This document shows, one piece after another, positions 33,917 to 45,181 of a DNA stretch of 64,000 bases. The stretch lies in assembly GCA_039545275.1 (NCBI GenBank), contig BCHS01000014.1, positions 251,930 through 315,929 of the forward strand. The letters run 5' to 3'. The DNA comes from Pseudomicrostroma phylloplanum. Taxonomy: Eukaryota > Basidiomycota > Exobasidiomycetes > Microstromatales. The notes under the pieces are model-generated. The model was not told the origin of the DNA. It saw only the letters and a program-made list of their open reading frames with translations, and did not search any database. A program made the position numbers and the translations under genes. The first letter of the stretch is position 1. Each line of letters opens with the position of its first letter.

Positions 33917-36900
33917 GCTCGGAGCAGTGGGACAGTGGCCGCGAGTGGCAGGCAGCTGGCCCATCCTCGCATGCACCAGCAAATGCATATGGTACAATCG
34001 GGCAAGACCAGGGCGTCTTTGCTGCTGAGCAACCTGAGCTGAGCTGGCACGAGGAGCCGCCGCACCTGTCCGGGCATACCTTTCAGCAGGACTACGGCAA
34101 TGCACCCGGCATTCAAGACAGTTCCAACGCAGCGGGGACTCCGTCACACGAGTGGGCCATCCCTGCATTACCCACAAGATCTCACAGCGGGAATACCTCA
34201 TGGCCACCTGCACTTACCCCAAGCGGATCTTCCCAGCATCGTCCGTCTGACTCTGCAGGGACAAACAACGAAATAGACTTCGGTGCAGCGCCAGATAAAA
34301 CGGCATGGCTGGGCGCCTCGCCGTTGCTGGGGACAGAAATTCCATCCTACCATGGCTTGCCAGTGCCTTTTCCTCCCCACGACTCGTCTGCAGCCGATCT
34401 GCTACAGCTCCTAGGGTCTGATGAGAAATTGGTGGGCAGCCATGCGGCTGGTAATACAGCTTCCGAAAACCTTCAGACGAACTACAATAGAGCGATCCCA
34501 TATACTTCCGAAACTTTACTCCTGGGCTCGGATTTCCCGTCCAATCTCGATGGCACTGCCTCCTCCGGCATGCTGACCTCGGAACATCTGTGGAGGGATG
34601 CCAGATCCAGCCCCTCTATCCTTCAAACCGGTGCTACATCGGCACAGCAAGAAGGAAACATGTACGGGGCAGTGCCCGCATCGCATACGGCATCCTTCCC
34701 GGGATCTTGGCTTCCTGATTCCGGCCCCTCCCCATTCCCTCATGAGATNCCCGCCATTGCAGGCGTCGAACCCCATACTCCCTTCGATCGGACAGATCTT
34801 TCTTCGGCCGAATTCAACCGGGAGCGAACATCTCACTGGGCAGAGGAAGCGACACAATTTTCTGCGGATGGGCAGCACCGGCCTCAGCTTGCCTCCGCCG
34901 ACTCTACACGCCCGAGTACCTCTCGAATGCCCAGCTCAAGCTGTAGCGAATGTCAGAAGAACGGTGTGATCTGTGACATACAGCAGAAGACCGCTAGTAA
35001 ACGCAAGCAAGAAGGGTTAGGACAGGGTGAAGGGCCGCTCAAGTGCTCTCATTGCGAGCAGAACAACGCAGAGTGTACATTGAAGAAGAGACCACTTGCA
35101 GTCAAGAAGCATGGCAGACCCAGTCGGACAGGGAGGAGAATCGAGCAGGCAAGGTGAGTATCTACGGCAGTGGTCGAGTCCGCGAAACGGCGCTGCGGAG
35201 TTTGCCTCGGTCTGACTTTCTACCGCCAACCTGCTCTTTCTCCTTGTCTAGGTTGATGCACGGCTCCGTCAAATCTCACGGAGCCATTCCTGATCCGGCC
35301 TCTATGCCAAATGATCCCGGCCAGTCTGCTATGAGTTTCCCTGGCTTGGACAGCCTTCAGCGTAGCACCTCCCGCCTCCCGGCATCTGTCATCAGTGGAG
35401 CCGTCTCGTTGCGGTTGCTCACATGCTTCTTCGCTACTGCGCACATTCAAATGCCGATCGTCGACTTTGCTAGCTTTAGCAGTCGCTACAATCTAGCGAA
35501 AGGTGACGCTCGGGTGATGAGTATCATGCTCAACGGTGGAGACAAGGAGCAGGACATTCCCTCCATGTCGGTTGTCATCCCCGGCTTGAAAGGCGATCGA
35601 TGGCCTGAGACTGGAGAATCCACCATCTCGACCCCTGGCACAAGCGAGACCTTGATCGCCGTGATGCAAGCTTGGGCTGCTCATTACACAGATATGCCCA
35701 TCGCCTTTGGGTCCAAAGCAGAGGAGCTCGGCATCACAGGCGACGGCCGCGGTAACGGAAGCCTCGCAAGCAAGAGTGGACATCTCAAGAACTCTGCCGA
35801 TGATGCGTATAGCGATCAGGAAGCGCCCACCAGAGACTCTTTCGCTGCCAACTCTGGTGGCGCTTATGCTCATCTTCCTCCGTCTAAGAGGCCCAAGCGC
35901 AAGCAGGGAGTCGCTTGTGACACATGTCGTCTCCGTCGAGTCCGATGCGATTTGATGGAGCGCAAGGATGGCATGCCTTGCTCACGCTGTCAGGACAAGA
36001 AGATTGTATGCACGGACGACTACATCCAGACAAAGCGACGCAAGAGCGAAGCCAAGAATCGAAAGGAAAAGGAAAGGATGCGAAGAAGCATAGGTGGATC
36101 GGGCAGCGTCAGTGGAGCCGCGAGCGACACCGGGAGTAGCTCTGCAGGGGCGGTGAGCTCTGACGGTCACCATTACTACAATAGTGGACTGTCCATGGCG
36201 GACCAGTTGGGTGATAATCCTGATCCTCTGGCATGGACAGAAGTGCCTGCCACTCCAGAGATCTTGGCTGGCTCGCCCAAGTTTCCTTCGCTCGTGCCGC
36301 TCGGTCAAGCCAGACAGGCCTTCTGCCACGACCTCCTCACACGCGCTGTGGTCATGGTCCACAAGCACCAACTTCTCTACCGGCCTTCGGTCGAAGCTGT
36401 GCAAGCGTTGGTGCTTCTAGTCCAGCTCTTCTACCTGGTCGATCCCGCCTTTGCCTCGGAGATGACCACGTCCGCTGCTAGTCATATGAGGAAGCTAGGT
36501 CTACAGAGCGTTGATGAGATCGACGAGACCGATCAGCGAGCTGTGACCAACCTCTTCAATTTGATGCAGCTCAAGCGGGTCTGGTGCTCTAGCTGGACTG
36601 GTGATGCTATTGCTACATGCGTCTATCGTCGCTTGCCCAACTTCGCAGAGGAGAAAGCCATCAGCATCAGGAGCAGTGCTGGGGGAGGACAAGCTAGTAG
36701 CAGCCAAGCAGGAGGCAATGCCCCGGATCGAAGTGCTAGGCCACCCTCGCCCATGCCTTCAGCAGTGGGAGTCGATGGTTCAAAGGGATCGGGAGCCGGG
36801 ATCACTCCTTCTTCATCTACAGCCCGAACGAAGATACCCGAGCTCACCCCGGAGATGGGTCTCTCCTTTTCGGTCATGGCGATGATGCAGATTGGCGTTC

Positions 36901-37853
36901 TGGCTCGCTTTGTGACAAAACACGTAGATGGTATAGCTGGCCCGACGCTTCTTCCGCCTCAAGAACGATTCCCAATGCTGCCTACCTCTGCCGACAACAA
37001 GAAGCTCTCCAAAGCCTGTCATGCAGTCTGGAAAAGTAACGAGGCTCTCATTGCTTTCTTCGATCGCTGCACTCTGAAGAGCTGGAGGCAGATGGAGGCT
37101 CTCAAGATCTTCCAACCCAAGAGTTGGATTGCAGCTGTCAAGATCACGTCTGCGATGATCATGCTCAGCGTCTATCGCATCCTTGGAGAGCGTCATCGTC
37201 TCAACACCGACTATCTGAGTGCAGTCAGTCGAGCGCATGGAGCTCATGTCATCTCAGCAGAGGATGTGAACCAATCACGGCAACTCAAGGAGCTGTTTCA
37301 GCAATCGAGCCAGAGGGCTCTGTTGTCCTGTCGTCGAGTGGCAAGACTGGTGGAGAAGCTTCTGCAAAAGCCCTCATTGACCTTCCAAACGGGCGGTATC
37401 TTCCAGCGACAAATGTTCGCCATTGCTCAGTTCCTGGCACGCACAGAGCTCGAGAAGCCTGCTTTCGGCACCGAGTCGGGGGTTGATGGTGCTAGCGGGA
37501 GCTCTTCAGTCGTAGGACGTGGGTTCAGAGCGTTGGACGCCTCGCCCCCACCGTCCAGCAAGGCCCACGTCGATCCTCGCTCCCTCTCGATGCACGCTAC
37601 AGGAACCTTTATCCCCGTCGTGCAACCTGAACCGTACAACCCATCCCCCTCGGACTTGTACGATCTGGCGCTGGACTTTGATGCGCCCCTGCCCGTCTAT
37701 GATGCGGAGGCCAGAAGAAGGGAGGTAGCTGCGTGCGTCGAGGGGCTTGATCAGCTGGGCTTTGCTTGGCCTATGGAAGAGGAGCTGGAGAGCGTCAACA
37801 ATATTGTAAGAGGAGATGGGACCGGGAGGCGGTTCGGTCACGCTTTGGCGTAA
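33913..37853 (+). CDS. Fungal transcription factor with two Zn2Cys6 modules
   Basis: Exons 33913-35153 and 35252-37853 give 1280 residues. The second zinc cluster is canonical: C636-X2-C639-X6-C646-X10-C657-X2-C660-X6-C667 (ACDTCRLRRVRCDLMERKDG). The first is atypical: C344-X2-C347-X6-C354-X23-C378-X2-C381-X6-C388, with a much longer central loop and few basic residues, followed by a basic stretch with an AT-hook-like HGRPSR. Between them lies LLTCFFATAHIQMPIVDFAS, the start of the fungal middle-homology region, and the rest follows the second cluster (RAVVMVHKHQLLYRPSVEAV). The zinc cluster therefore interrupts the regulatory domain. Targets are unknown. One undetermined base at 34749 leaves an Ile/Met codon open. 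Confidence 0.88.
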
Positions 37854-38639
37854 GGAGTGTCTCATCTTTGCCAAGACTCGCTCGGAAGCAGGAAGAGAGG
37901 GGTCTGCCAGACTACTCACTCAACCAATGTAATATTCGCTTTCACGTTCGGCCCACTTCTCCAGTCTGATATCCTGATCCAGAGGTGCGCAGTCGCAAGG
38001 CGATCCCTTACCGCGGAGAAGCAGACTTACCTATGGCAGAGGTCAGGTAGCCTCTCTTGTACTTCCTCCTGTTGTCACTGTCACCATTCAGCTCGATCTG
38101 CCCTGTGTCAGGCGCAGTTGCGGCATGCTTTGAGGCCCAAATATAGACTGACCCGTCCGCTGTGCTCTCCTCCCGTTCCGCGACTCCGCCTCGCTCCGCC
38201 GGCTCGCCGCCCTCACTGCCGCTTCACCCACCTTTACGGCCAAAGGAGCACTCTACTTGCAGCAGCAGCTCTTACCATCATTCCCATTTCCCCCGTTGCA
38301 CCTTTGCCTCACTACCATACCCTTCTGCCTCAGCTGCGACTGCCTTTACTTCTGCTCTCCAAACGCTGGCCCTCCGGAGGACCGCCCGATTGCATATTGC
38401 CCGCCCGTTCCGGTCCCTTTGTTCTCTCTTGTACCCATGAGCCAGTGAACATCTCACCACAAAGTTGCCTATCACGGTACAGCTCTATACCCCACCTCCA
38501 GCTCTATACCCTCCTTTGACGCCTCCGATACCACCATCTGTACCTTGGATAAACGTCTACACCGGCTTCTACCCTCCCTACGCCGCCTTTACTGCTACCT
38601 GTGCGGAGGAGCTAGCCCTGTGCGGGCGAGAGTCGTGAC
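37854..38639. other. Intergenic region upstream of the MIT protein gene
   Basis: 786 bases with the transcription-factor 3' flank and a long pyrimidine-rich leader (about 38160-38600) before the next ATG. No RNA gene or coding sequence was recognised. Confidence 0.4.
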
Positions 38640-41600
38640 ATGAGCGATCCAAGCGTTGCTCAGACAGCATACCAAAGCTCCCGGCGAGGACCGCGACCTG
38701 ATGGCAGCAAATTCCAAAGACAGCCGAGCTCTAGTACCAGCGCAACGAGAAGAGGACAAGCCGGCGCATCGGGCAGCGTAGATGAAGTCAGGATAGGCCA
38801 GCCAGCAGGGCTTCGGCCGTTGGAGATCATGTCCGAGAAGCAAGTCCCACACACATCGGATCCAAGAGGCACCTCGAGCGATCGTACATCCCCCGACCAC
38901 TATACTTCTGGATCTTTCTTGTCTCTAGACGAGCCTAGTACGCCGCTGAGCGACTCGTCCTTCTCTCAAGACCAGAGCGACCACGAAGGCCGGGCCCCCG
39001 GGGACGGGCGAGATGTGGATCCCTGGAACCCAAGGTCTGCCAGGCATCACCCTTACGCTGATGCCAGCGTGTACGCCTATCCGGGCAGCCAGCATCAAGA
39101 TCATGACAGCTCCTCTTCCTCGGCCGCATTCCTGAGCTCTAAGACTCGACGCAAGACAGAAGAGCAAGGTATGATGGACGCAGAGAGGTCATACGGTCGG
39201 ACTACAGAAGGAGGAGATGAGACGGGCACGGAGACTGGCGCATCACCACAAGGTGTAGACCGGCACAAGAGCTTAAAAGGAACCAGACTGGGTCAGCAGA
39301 TGGGGAGGAAGGCCAGCATGCCAGTGCTGGCCTCGCCTTCGATTGCTTCGATGGGCGGACTGGGACTGGACTTTGGCAGCGAGCCTACTACCGGAGCAGC
39401 CTTGTCAGAGACAGACGACTACTCATCGGCGGCCATGCTACGCCGCGGAAGCGATCGCTCAGGTACCTCGGAAGAGATATTATCGTCGCGTAGCCGTGGG
39501 GAGCCGCAACGACCAAGCGATCTTGGTAGGGAGAGGCGGCGAGGGGCTTCGGATTCTCGGACGCCTACCTTGCGAACGGTCAAGAGCGAACGGAGGCCAT
39601 TGTCTCTCTTTGCGCCGCCCGCCGGAGACTCACAACGCGAACAAGCAAGACCTCTAGGTGTGGACGGTCAGACGAGGGAGGCCAGTGGCCTCTCTGCAGC
39701 AGGACCCTCTACAGTAAAGCCTGGCAGACTCAGTCGACTCTACTACAATCCACCTGACGGTCCCTCTGTGTCTGGACTCTCTGCTGCAATCGACAAGAGA
39801 ATCTCGTCACAGACTCAACACTCGGACCCGCCGGGCAGGCGACTCGCTTTTGGCTACCGCGCTCCCTCTCAGTCGCCGGGTCCTGCTGTAGTCAGAGTCG
39901 GTGCTGATGAGCCGAGGAGATCGGTGTCTGCCATGGGCAACTACGACCAGGTCATGGATCGAGATGGCGTTGCTACTGGCAGCTCTAGAAGCGGCGCGGC
40001 TGGCGCGAAGGAACTCATCCTGCCCTCCATCAATGGAACGAAGAGGCTCACTATGCGACAGGAAGCGCCCTTGAAAGGTGACGGCGCCGATCGATTACAG
40101 ACTACTCCCAGTGTTCCTGGCGCAGCACCTGCTCTACGGACTGTATCGTCTCAGATCCTGAACGGTCGATCGGGAGCCGCTAGCACCGGGAACGGGCAGA
40201 CCCGCTCCCCTGGCTACGAAGATCATGCCAAGAGCAGTGACCGACCAAGCCGAGATGGCGCTAGAACCACCAAAGCCCGCACTGTAGACACAGGTGACAG
40301 TCGCACAGCAACGCGTCTCAAGAGGCAATCCCGGCATCCTAGCTCTACAGATGCTGGCCCGGCGAGTCCTACAAGCCCGGTTTCCCCTCGTCGTGCGGAT
40401 GCACTCACTGATACTCAAATAGTCGAAATGGGTGCCATTGGCGATCAAACACCCGAGTCCCTTCTCCCAGCCGATGGCTCGCCTCTGTCATCGAAGAATG
40501 TCCTCACGATTGCACTCGCCAAAGCTCAGAGTGCTGTCACATTCGATAGCAACAACGAAGTGCCAGAAGCAGTCGAGGCGTACGGTCAGGCGGTCAGACT
40601 ACTGCAAGAGGTCATGCAGAGGATCACACCCAAGCCTGGCTCAAACAAGAAGAGCAATCGAGAAGACGAGCGAAGGAGACTCAAGGTCATCCACGACACC
40701 TATACAGAGCGCATCAGACTACTGGCGATGCTCTACGAGTCAGAGGGAGAGGAGCCTGCGGACCAGAGTGAGCCGGCAGACGAGAGTCTGGAAGTCATGC
40801 CTTCGCGATCAAGCGCCATTCCAGCCAATGGGCGGCGAGCAGGCGAGCAGGCGCAAGGGGATCCCAAGGCCTCGAGGCAAGGAGAACGCCGTCCCGTTGC
40901 TCGTAGTGACAGTAGCTCTGCGAGGGGCCCTGCAAGTAGCGCACAGCCGCAGCCGCGTACGCCTTTTGCGACGGAGACACAAGGAGCAATGGCTGTTTCG
41001 GTGCAGGCTGGCCTTTACCAGACTGAGCAACGATCGGATACGAACTCGAGCTATCGCTCCATGACCTCTGGGCCTTCCAGCGGACTGCCTAACCCCCAAC
41101 CAAAGCTCACCGATACGCCTTCGATACGCCATCCGAGTAGCGAGGACGCGCCGACGACGCCCTACTTCGACGCGGGCTCTAGCCCAGCCCCCGGACAACA
41201 CCCTCGCTCACCTATGCTGGCTACGCCTGACAGATTCGGTGGGGGGCATTTGGCGCCAAGCGATGCCGTATCTCAGAGTCGGAGATCGCCTGGAAGCGGA
41301 TCCGCGATGAACGATGCGTCCTACACACATACTGGCGCCTCTACGGATCGAGGGTTGCCCAGTCCGCGCAGCCCCAACAGTCCTCATGGGGAAGGCTCTT
41401 CGTGGCCGGCTTTCGGACCTCACATGCTCACGGCAGATTCGATGGACAGTCGATCTCGCTCCTTCGAGTCGGTGTCCTCACAGACTTCACAGCGGCCGAG
41501 AGCTGCGACTGTGACCGCATTTGCCTCGAGGGCAGCAGCCGAAGATACGGTCAAGCAGACGTTGCTTGTTCATCCTACGACACAGAATGGCACGATTCGT

Positions 41601-43013
41601 CAGAGGCGAAAGAGTCCTTCGATTGGAGGTGACACAAGTGAGGGCAGAGATGACGTCTCGGGTAGTCCTCGATCTTCAGACGAGCATTCCGCGGCCAGTG
41701 CGGCTGCAATGAGGGCAGAGCTGTCTGCACAACGAAGGCGTGCTTTGTCTCAGCCTGGCAACAGACCCGGTCTCAGTGGCACGAGCTCCTACCAGGGCGC
41801 AGCAAATGCACAGGCTCCTCCTGTTCCTCGTCTGAAGAACGGCCGCTCCCTCCCTGGACCGATAGTGACTGCGACTGGCCAAGGCGGCTTGGCTCCTCCC
41901 AATGGTGACACCAACGGTGCTCAGAGGCCTCAAAGCTTCCGGGCGCTGAGTCCCGCGCTCACTAGCCCCTCCGTCTATCCTGCGGTCATGGAGCGGGGCG
42001 CTTCAGCTTCACCTGAGCTTTCAACCGCACAGGCGACGGATCCATCTTGGGCCTCGCCTTACCCTGCTTCAATTGGAGGCGACGGAATGGCAGATCTCTT
42101 TCCGTCCGGTCTGCCTTCGTTGCAGGCGCTTGGATCGCCGTCGTACAGCCTGTCGCAGATTACTGCCTGCCCGCGGCTGAGGGTTGCCGCCCCGTCTCTC
42201 TTGCAAGACTTCTGTGAGCCTTTGCCGCCCCAGCCACAGAATGCCGCATTGTGGCCGTACAGGTCCGCCAAAGCGATGGACACCAGCATCAGCAAAGGAG
42301 GTTTCGTCACACCCAAGCTCTGTGTTCCCTCGTCGCTGTGGCAAGCTTCCGGTCTGCGCTTGACGGCCCTCGAGACCAAGGTCAGGCTGATCGAAATCGT
42401 CACCAACGGCATAGACGCAGTGGAGAAGAGTGGCGCTTACCTGTTGCACAACTCGCCTGGCGTTCGTCAGCCCGGCTTGGCAGCGGTACAGGCTTCAGCT
42501 TTCGCAAAGCAGCTCGAGGACTTCGAGGTGCTCCTGGTGGAGGTTCAGAATGGCCTGGCCAAGAAGCTGGGTATCAGCGAGTTTGCGGCGGGAACGGCGG
42601 GCAAGAAGGGCGGTAGCTCCTTCAATGTGCTTAGCTCCAAGCTCACGAGGTCCATCGATCGATTTGCGCAGCAGACCACCTCGGGCAAGAATCTCGATTC
42701 CCCTGCTGCGTACGTGGACAGCCTACAGCGGCTATTCAGGAAAGCCAAGATCCTCGAAGCTCACCTGGCCGGCTTGCTGCAGTCCAAGTCTTCCTCTTCG
42801 ACACCCACCACGACGAGCAGCTCAGTGCCAGTCGAGGCAGATACAGTCGAGGCGTATGCTGCCCTCCCGCCGGAGATCCAGAGAGTAGTCGAGGCGAAGC
42901 TCTTCCGAGCCAGCGACTTCTTTGCGCAGGTCATTGTGAAGATCGTCGCGAGGGACCTGCACGTCATGGTGGAGAAGTCGCTCAAGAAGGCCAGTACTGG
43001 GCTAGTCGAGTAG
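38640..43013 (+). CDS. Large MIT-domain protein
   Basis: A single exon encodes 1457 residues. The first 600 are disordered, Ser/Arg/Pro-rich. A MIT domain at about 613-705 is recognisable from NVLTIALAKAQSAVTFDSNN, EAVEAYGQAVRLLQEVMQRI and YTERIRLLAMLYES, the three-helix pattern that binds ESCRT-III tails. A second disordered stretch (about 705-1165) leads to a conserved C-terminal domain with LWPYRSAKAMDTSISKGGFV and TPKLCVPSSLWQASGLRLTA, then a helical end (about 1240-1457). This MIT plus C-terminal combination occurs in uncharacterised filamentous-fungal proteins. A role in endosomal or membrane-remodelling contexts is inferred from the MIT domain only. The ATG at 38640 follows directly on the leader. 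Confidence 0.85.
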   Translation: MSDPSVAQTAYQSSRRGPRPDGSKFQRQPSSSTSATRRGQAGASGSVDEVRIGQPAGLRPLEIMSEKQVPHTSDPRGTSSDRTSPDHYTSGSFLSLDEPSTPLSDSSFSQDQSDHEGRAPGDGRDVDPWNPRSARHHPYADASVYAYPGSQHQDHDSSSSSAAFLSSKTRRKTEEQGMMDAERSYGRTTEGGDETGTETGASPQGVDRHKSLKGTRLGQQMGRKASMPVLASPSIASMGGLGLDFGSEPTTGAALSETDDYSSAAMLRRGSDRSGTSEEILSSRSRGEPQRPSDLGRERRRGASDSRTPTLRTVKSERRPLSLFAPPAGDSQREQARPLGVDGQTREASGLSAAGPSTVKPGRLSRLYYNPPDGPSVSGLSAAIDKRISSQTQHSDPPGRRLAFGYRAPSQSPGPAVVRVGADEPRRSVSAMGNYDQVMDRDGVATGSSRSGAAGAKELILPSINGTKRLTMRQEAPLKGDGADRLQTTPSVPGAAPALRTVSSQILNGRSGAASTGNGQTRSPGYEDHAKSSDRPSRDGARTTKARTVDTGDSRTATRLKRQSRHPSSTDAGPASPTSPVSPRRADALTDTQIVEMGAIGDQTPESLLPADGSPLSSKNVLTIALAKAQSAVTFDSNNEVPEAVEAYGQAVRLLQEVMQRITPKPGSNKKSNREDERRRLKVIHDTYTERIRLLAMLYESEGEEPADQSEPADESLEVMPSRSSAIPANGRRAGEQAQGDPKASRQGERRPVARSDSSSARGPASSAQPQPRTPFATETQGAMAVSVQAGLYQTEQRSDTNSSYRSMTSGPSSGLPNPQPKLTDTPSIRHPSSEDAPTTPYFDAGSSPAPGQHPRSPMLATPDRFGGGHLAPSDAVSQSRRSPGSGSAMNDASYTHTGASTDRGLPSPRSPNSPHGEGSSWPAFGPHMLTADSMDSRSRSFESVSSQTSQRPRAATVTAFASRAAAEDTVKQTLLVHPTTQNGTIRQRRKSPSIGGDTSEGRDDVSGSPRSSDEHSAASAAAMRAELSAQRRRALSQPGNRPGLSGTSSYQGAANAQAPPVPRLKNGRSLPGPIVTATGQGGLAPPNGDTNGAQRPQSFRALSPALTSPSVYPAVMERGASASPELSTAQATDPSWASPYPASIGGDGMADLFPSGLPSLQALGSPSYSLSQITACPRLRVAAPSLLQDFCEPLPPQPQNAALWPYRSAKAMDTSISKGGFVTPKLCVPSSLWQASGLRLTALETKVRLIEIVTNGIDAVEKSGAYLLHNSPGVRQPGLAAVQASAFAKQLEDFEVLLVEVQNGLAKKLGISEFAAGTAGKKGGSSFNVLSSKLTRSIDRFAQQTTSGKNLDSPAAYVDSLQRLFRKAKILEAHLAGLLQSKSSSSTPTTTSSSVPVEADTVEAYAALPPEIQRVVEAKLFRASDFFAQVIVKIVARDLHVMVEKSLKKASTGLVE

Positions 43014-43431
43014 TCTCGTGGAGGACCGTTGCTCGCGTCCATTGCTCTGTCCCTTTCCCCTCTCTTTTCATCCCAACCCTTCTAAATCCTTTGCTGCACC
43101 TCTTCCTCTCTTTTGTTGCAACTTCGTCCCCCGTACTCTGCATTCACTTTTGCATCGTTGCTGTTCCACCCATCGTCGCCACATCAGGGCAGTCTGGAGG
43201 TGTGTTGATTTCGCTAGGTTTCTGCAAAAGTGCACAGTTGGTCAAGAATTCGCTCGTTCCTTGTGTACTTGTACAACTACTATCTTCGATTGAATTTTGA
43301 AGCAGTGTGAGCATGTGAGCAAACGATTCGAAGTAGCGAGTCTTCTGTGCCAGGGGGGGTAGAGGCTTGCGCGGGGGTACAAGTACGCCTTCAATGATTC
43401 ACGCTCCGCTTTCTGCACGGTTAGCGCAGCG
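43014..43431. other. Spacer between the MIT gene and tRNA-Leu
   Basis: 418 bases of T-rich 3' flank of the preceding gene, then the upstream region of the tRNA. No other feature was seen. Confidence 0.4.
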
Positions 43432-43571
43432 GGAAGGCTACCCAAGTCTGGTCAACGGGGAGCGACTTAAGCTCAACAACTCCGTTCTTCGCCCCTACGC
43501 GGGCGGGGTGTCGAGAATTTTGCGCAGGTCTCGCTTGCTTTGCTTCGTGAGTTCGAATCTCACGTCTTCCA
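43432..43571 (+). tRNA. tRNA-Leu(UAA) with a 58-base intron
   Basis: The acceptor strand GGAAGGC (43432-43438) pairs with GTCTTCC (43564-43570), followed by discriminator A. The D arm is CCC/GGG with GG in the loop. The anticodon stem is AGCGA (43461-43465) with TCGCT (43531-43535), and the loop is CTTAAGC with anticodon TAA at 43468-43470. The T arm is GTGAG-TTCGAAT-CTCAC. An intron (43472-43529) sits at the canonical position after G37. The variable region has 11 bases, as expected for a class II leucine tRNA. A T6 Pol III terminator lies at 43594-43599. It decodes UUA, a rare codon in this GC-rich genome. Confidence 0.93.
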
Positions 43572-43962
43572 ACACTTGCTGAGGGCGCCGTGCTTTTTTG
43601 CTTCGCGAGCGTACCTCTGGACCTGTTGTGGGAAGTACTATAGAGTGTTCATTGTGGTTCTGTCGTTGATGAGTATACACTGACACGGCGATGATAGCAT
43701 ACTGCTGTGGTTTGTCTTCCTGGCTACTTCCCTGGATCCCCTTCGTGACCCTTTGATTGAAATGCTCGTGGCTGAGACTCCGCCTTCCGCTTCGCAGCTG
43801 ATTTTTGAACGAGAGGATGTTCCTCACTCCACACACATACGCTCACACCATACCCGAGTTCTCTTGTAGTCGCCCTCTTCGCCTGTACAAAGACTGTCAC
43901 CACCGCAATTGTTTCCATCTCCTCCTCTGTCTACTGGTCCGTAGCAATTGCCATCGCCGTCC
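43572..43962. other. tRNA terminator and GPN3 promoter
   Basis: 391 bases holding the T6 terminator (43594-43599) and the upstream region of GPN3. No other element was recognised. Confidence 0.45.
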
Positions 43963-45088
43963 ATGGGCCGCTACGCCGTCCTCGTCTCGGGCCCAGCAGG
44001 TTCAGGCAAATCCACCCTCTGCTCCGCCCTCATCGCCCACGCCAACACCCTCGGACGCACCATCCACCTAGTCAACCTTGATCCCGCCGCCGAACGCTTC
44101 TCTTACACTCCCTCCATCGATGTCCGTGAACTAATCACACTCGAGGATGTCATGGATGAGATGAAGCTTGGACCTAATGGTGGGCTGGTGTATTGCTTTG
44201 AGTACCTGTTGGAGAATCTGGACTGGCTGGATGAGCAGTTGGGCGGGTTTGAGGATGATTATCTGATCATTGATTGTCCTGGTGAGTGGAGTGAAGACAG
44301 AAAGGACGCCAAACTCGCTACTTGTGTGCTGACCCTCGTCCCCCTCCTGACTGGTACTCAACAGGCCAAATCGAGCTCTACACGCACACCGCCCTCCTAC
44401 AAGGTCTCCTCACCTACCTTTCCGTCTCCCACTCCTTCCGGCTCTGTCAACTCTACCTACTCGAATCCCACTTTGTCGATGAAGTGAGCAAGTTCTTTGC
44501 TGGAACCCTATCGGCAATGAGCGCAATGATCAACTTGGAGGTGCCGTGGATTAACGTCATGTCGAAGATGGATTTGGTGGAGAGGGGGGAGACTGCTAGT
44601 CGGTTGGGGAGAGGATTGAGGGGGAAGAGGGAGATGGAGAGGTGAGTCGCACGCGGGAGAGACTGATATCGCCCTCTCGATGTCCGATGATGTTACTGAC
44701 AACATGCTTTCGCCCTCTCCTCGTGCTCGCCAGGTATCTCGACCCAGACCCTCTCCTCCTAACAGAAGAAGCCAACGCCTCAACCAACCCCCGCTTCCAC
44801 TCGCTCAACCAGTCCCTCGTACAACTCATCGACGACTTTGCCATGATCAACTTCATGCCCCTCGACGCTACCTCTGAAGACTCCGTGGGCGCCCTACTCA
44901 GCCACATCGATCATGCTATGCAGAGTCAGGAAGATGAGGAGCCGAAGGAGCCCAGGGATATGGACAAGTTTGAGGTGGATGAAGGAGGAGGAGATGATTT
45001 GGAGGATGATGAGACGAGGATGGAGGCGATGCTTGAGAGGGAGATGGAGAGGCGGGCTGGAGGTGGGATTGCGGACGTGGAGATCTGA
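43963..45088 (+). CDS. GPN3: GPN-loop GTPase 3
   Basis: Exons 43963-44281, 44365-44641 and 44734-45088 give 316 residues. The P-loop is GPAGSGKST (10-18), the defining GPN loop is at 70-72 ([10 protein letters not shown]), switch II is [11 protein letters not shown] (restored by the first splice), and the base-recognition motif is SKMDL. Yeast Gpn3/Npa3-family GTPases act in cytoplasmic assembly and nuclear import of RNA polymerase II. A low-complexity acidic tail (about 270-310) extends beyond the core. The gene converges on DNA ligase I with only 93 bases between stop codons. Confidence 0.95.
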
Positions 45089-45181
45089 GATAGCGACTCA
45101 CTTCTTCCCTTGATATTCACATTGTAATTATAGCATACACATTCATTCGCCGAAAATCCCTGTCATCCTCTTGCGGGTATG

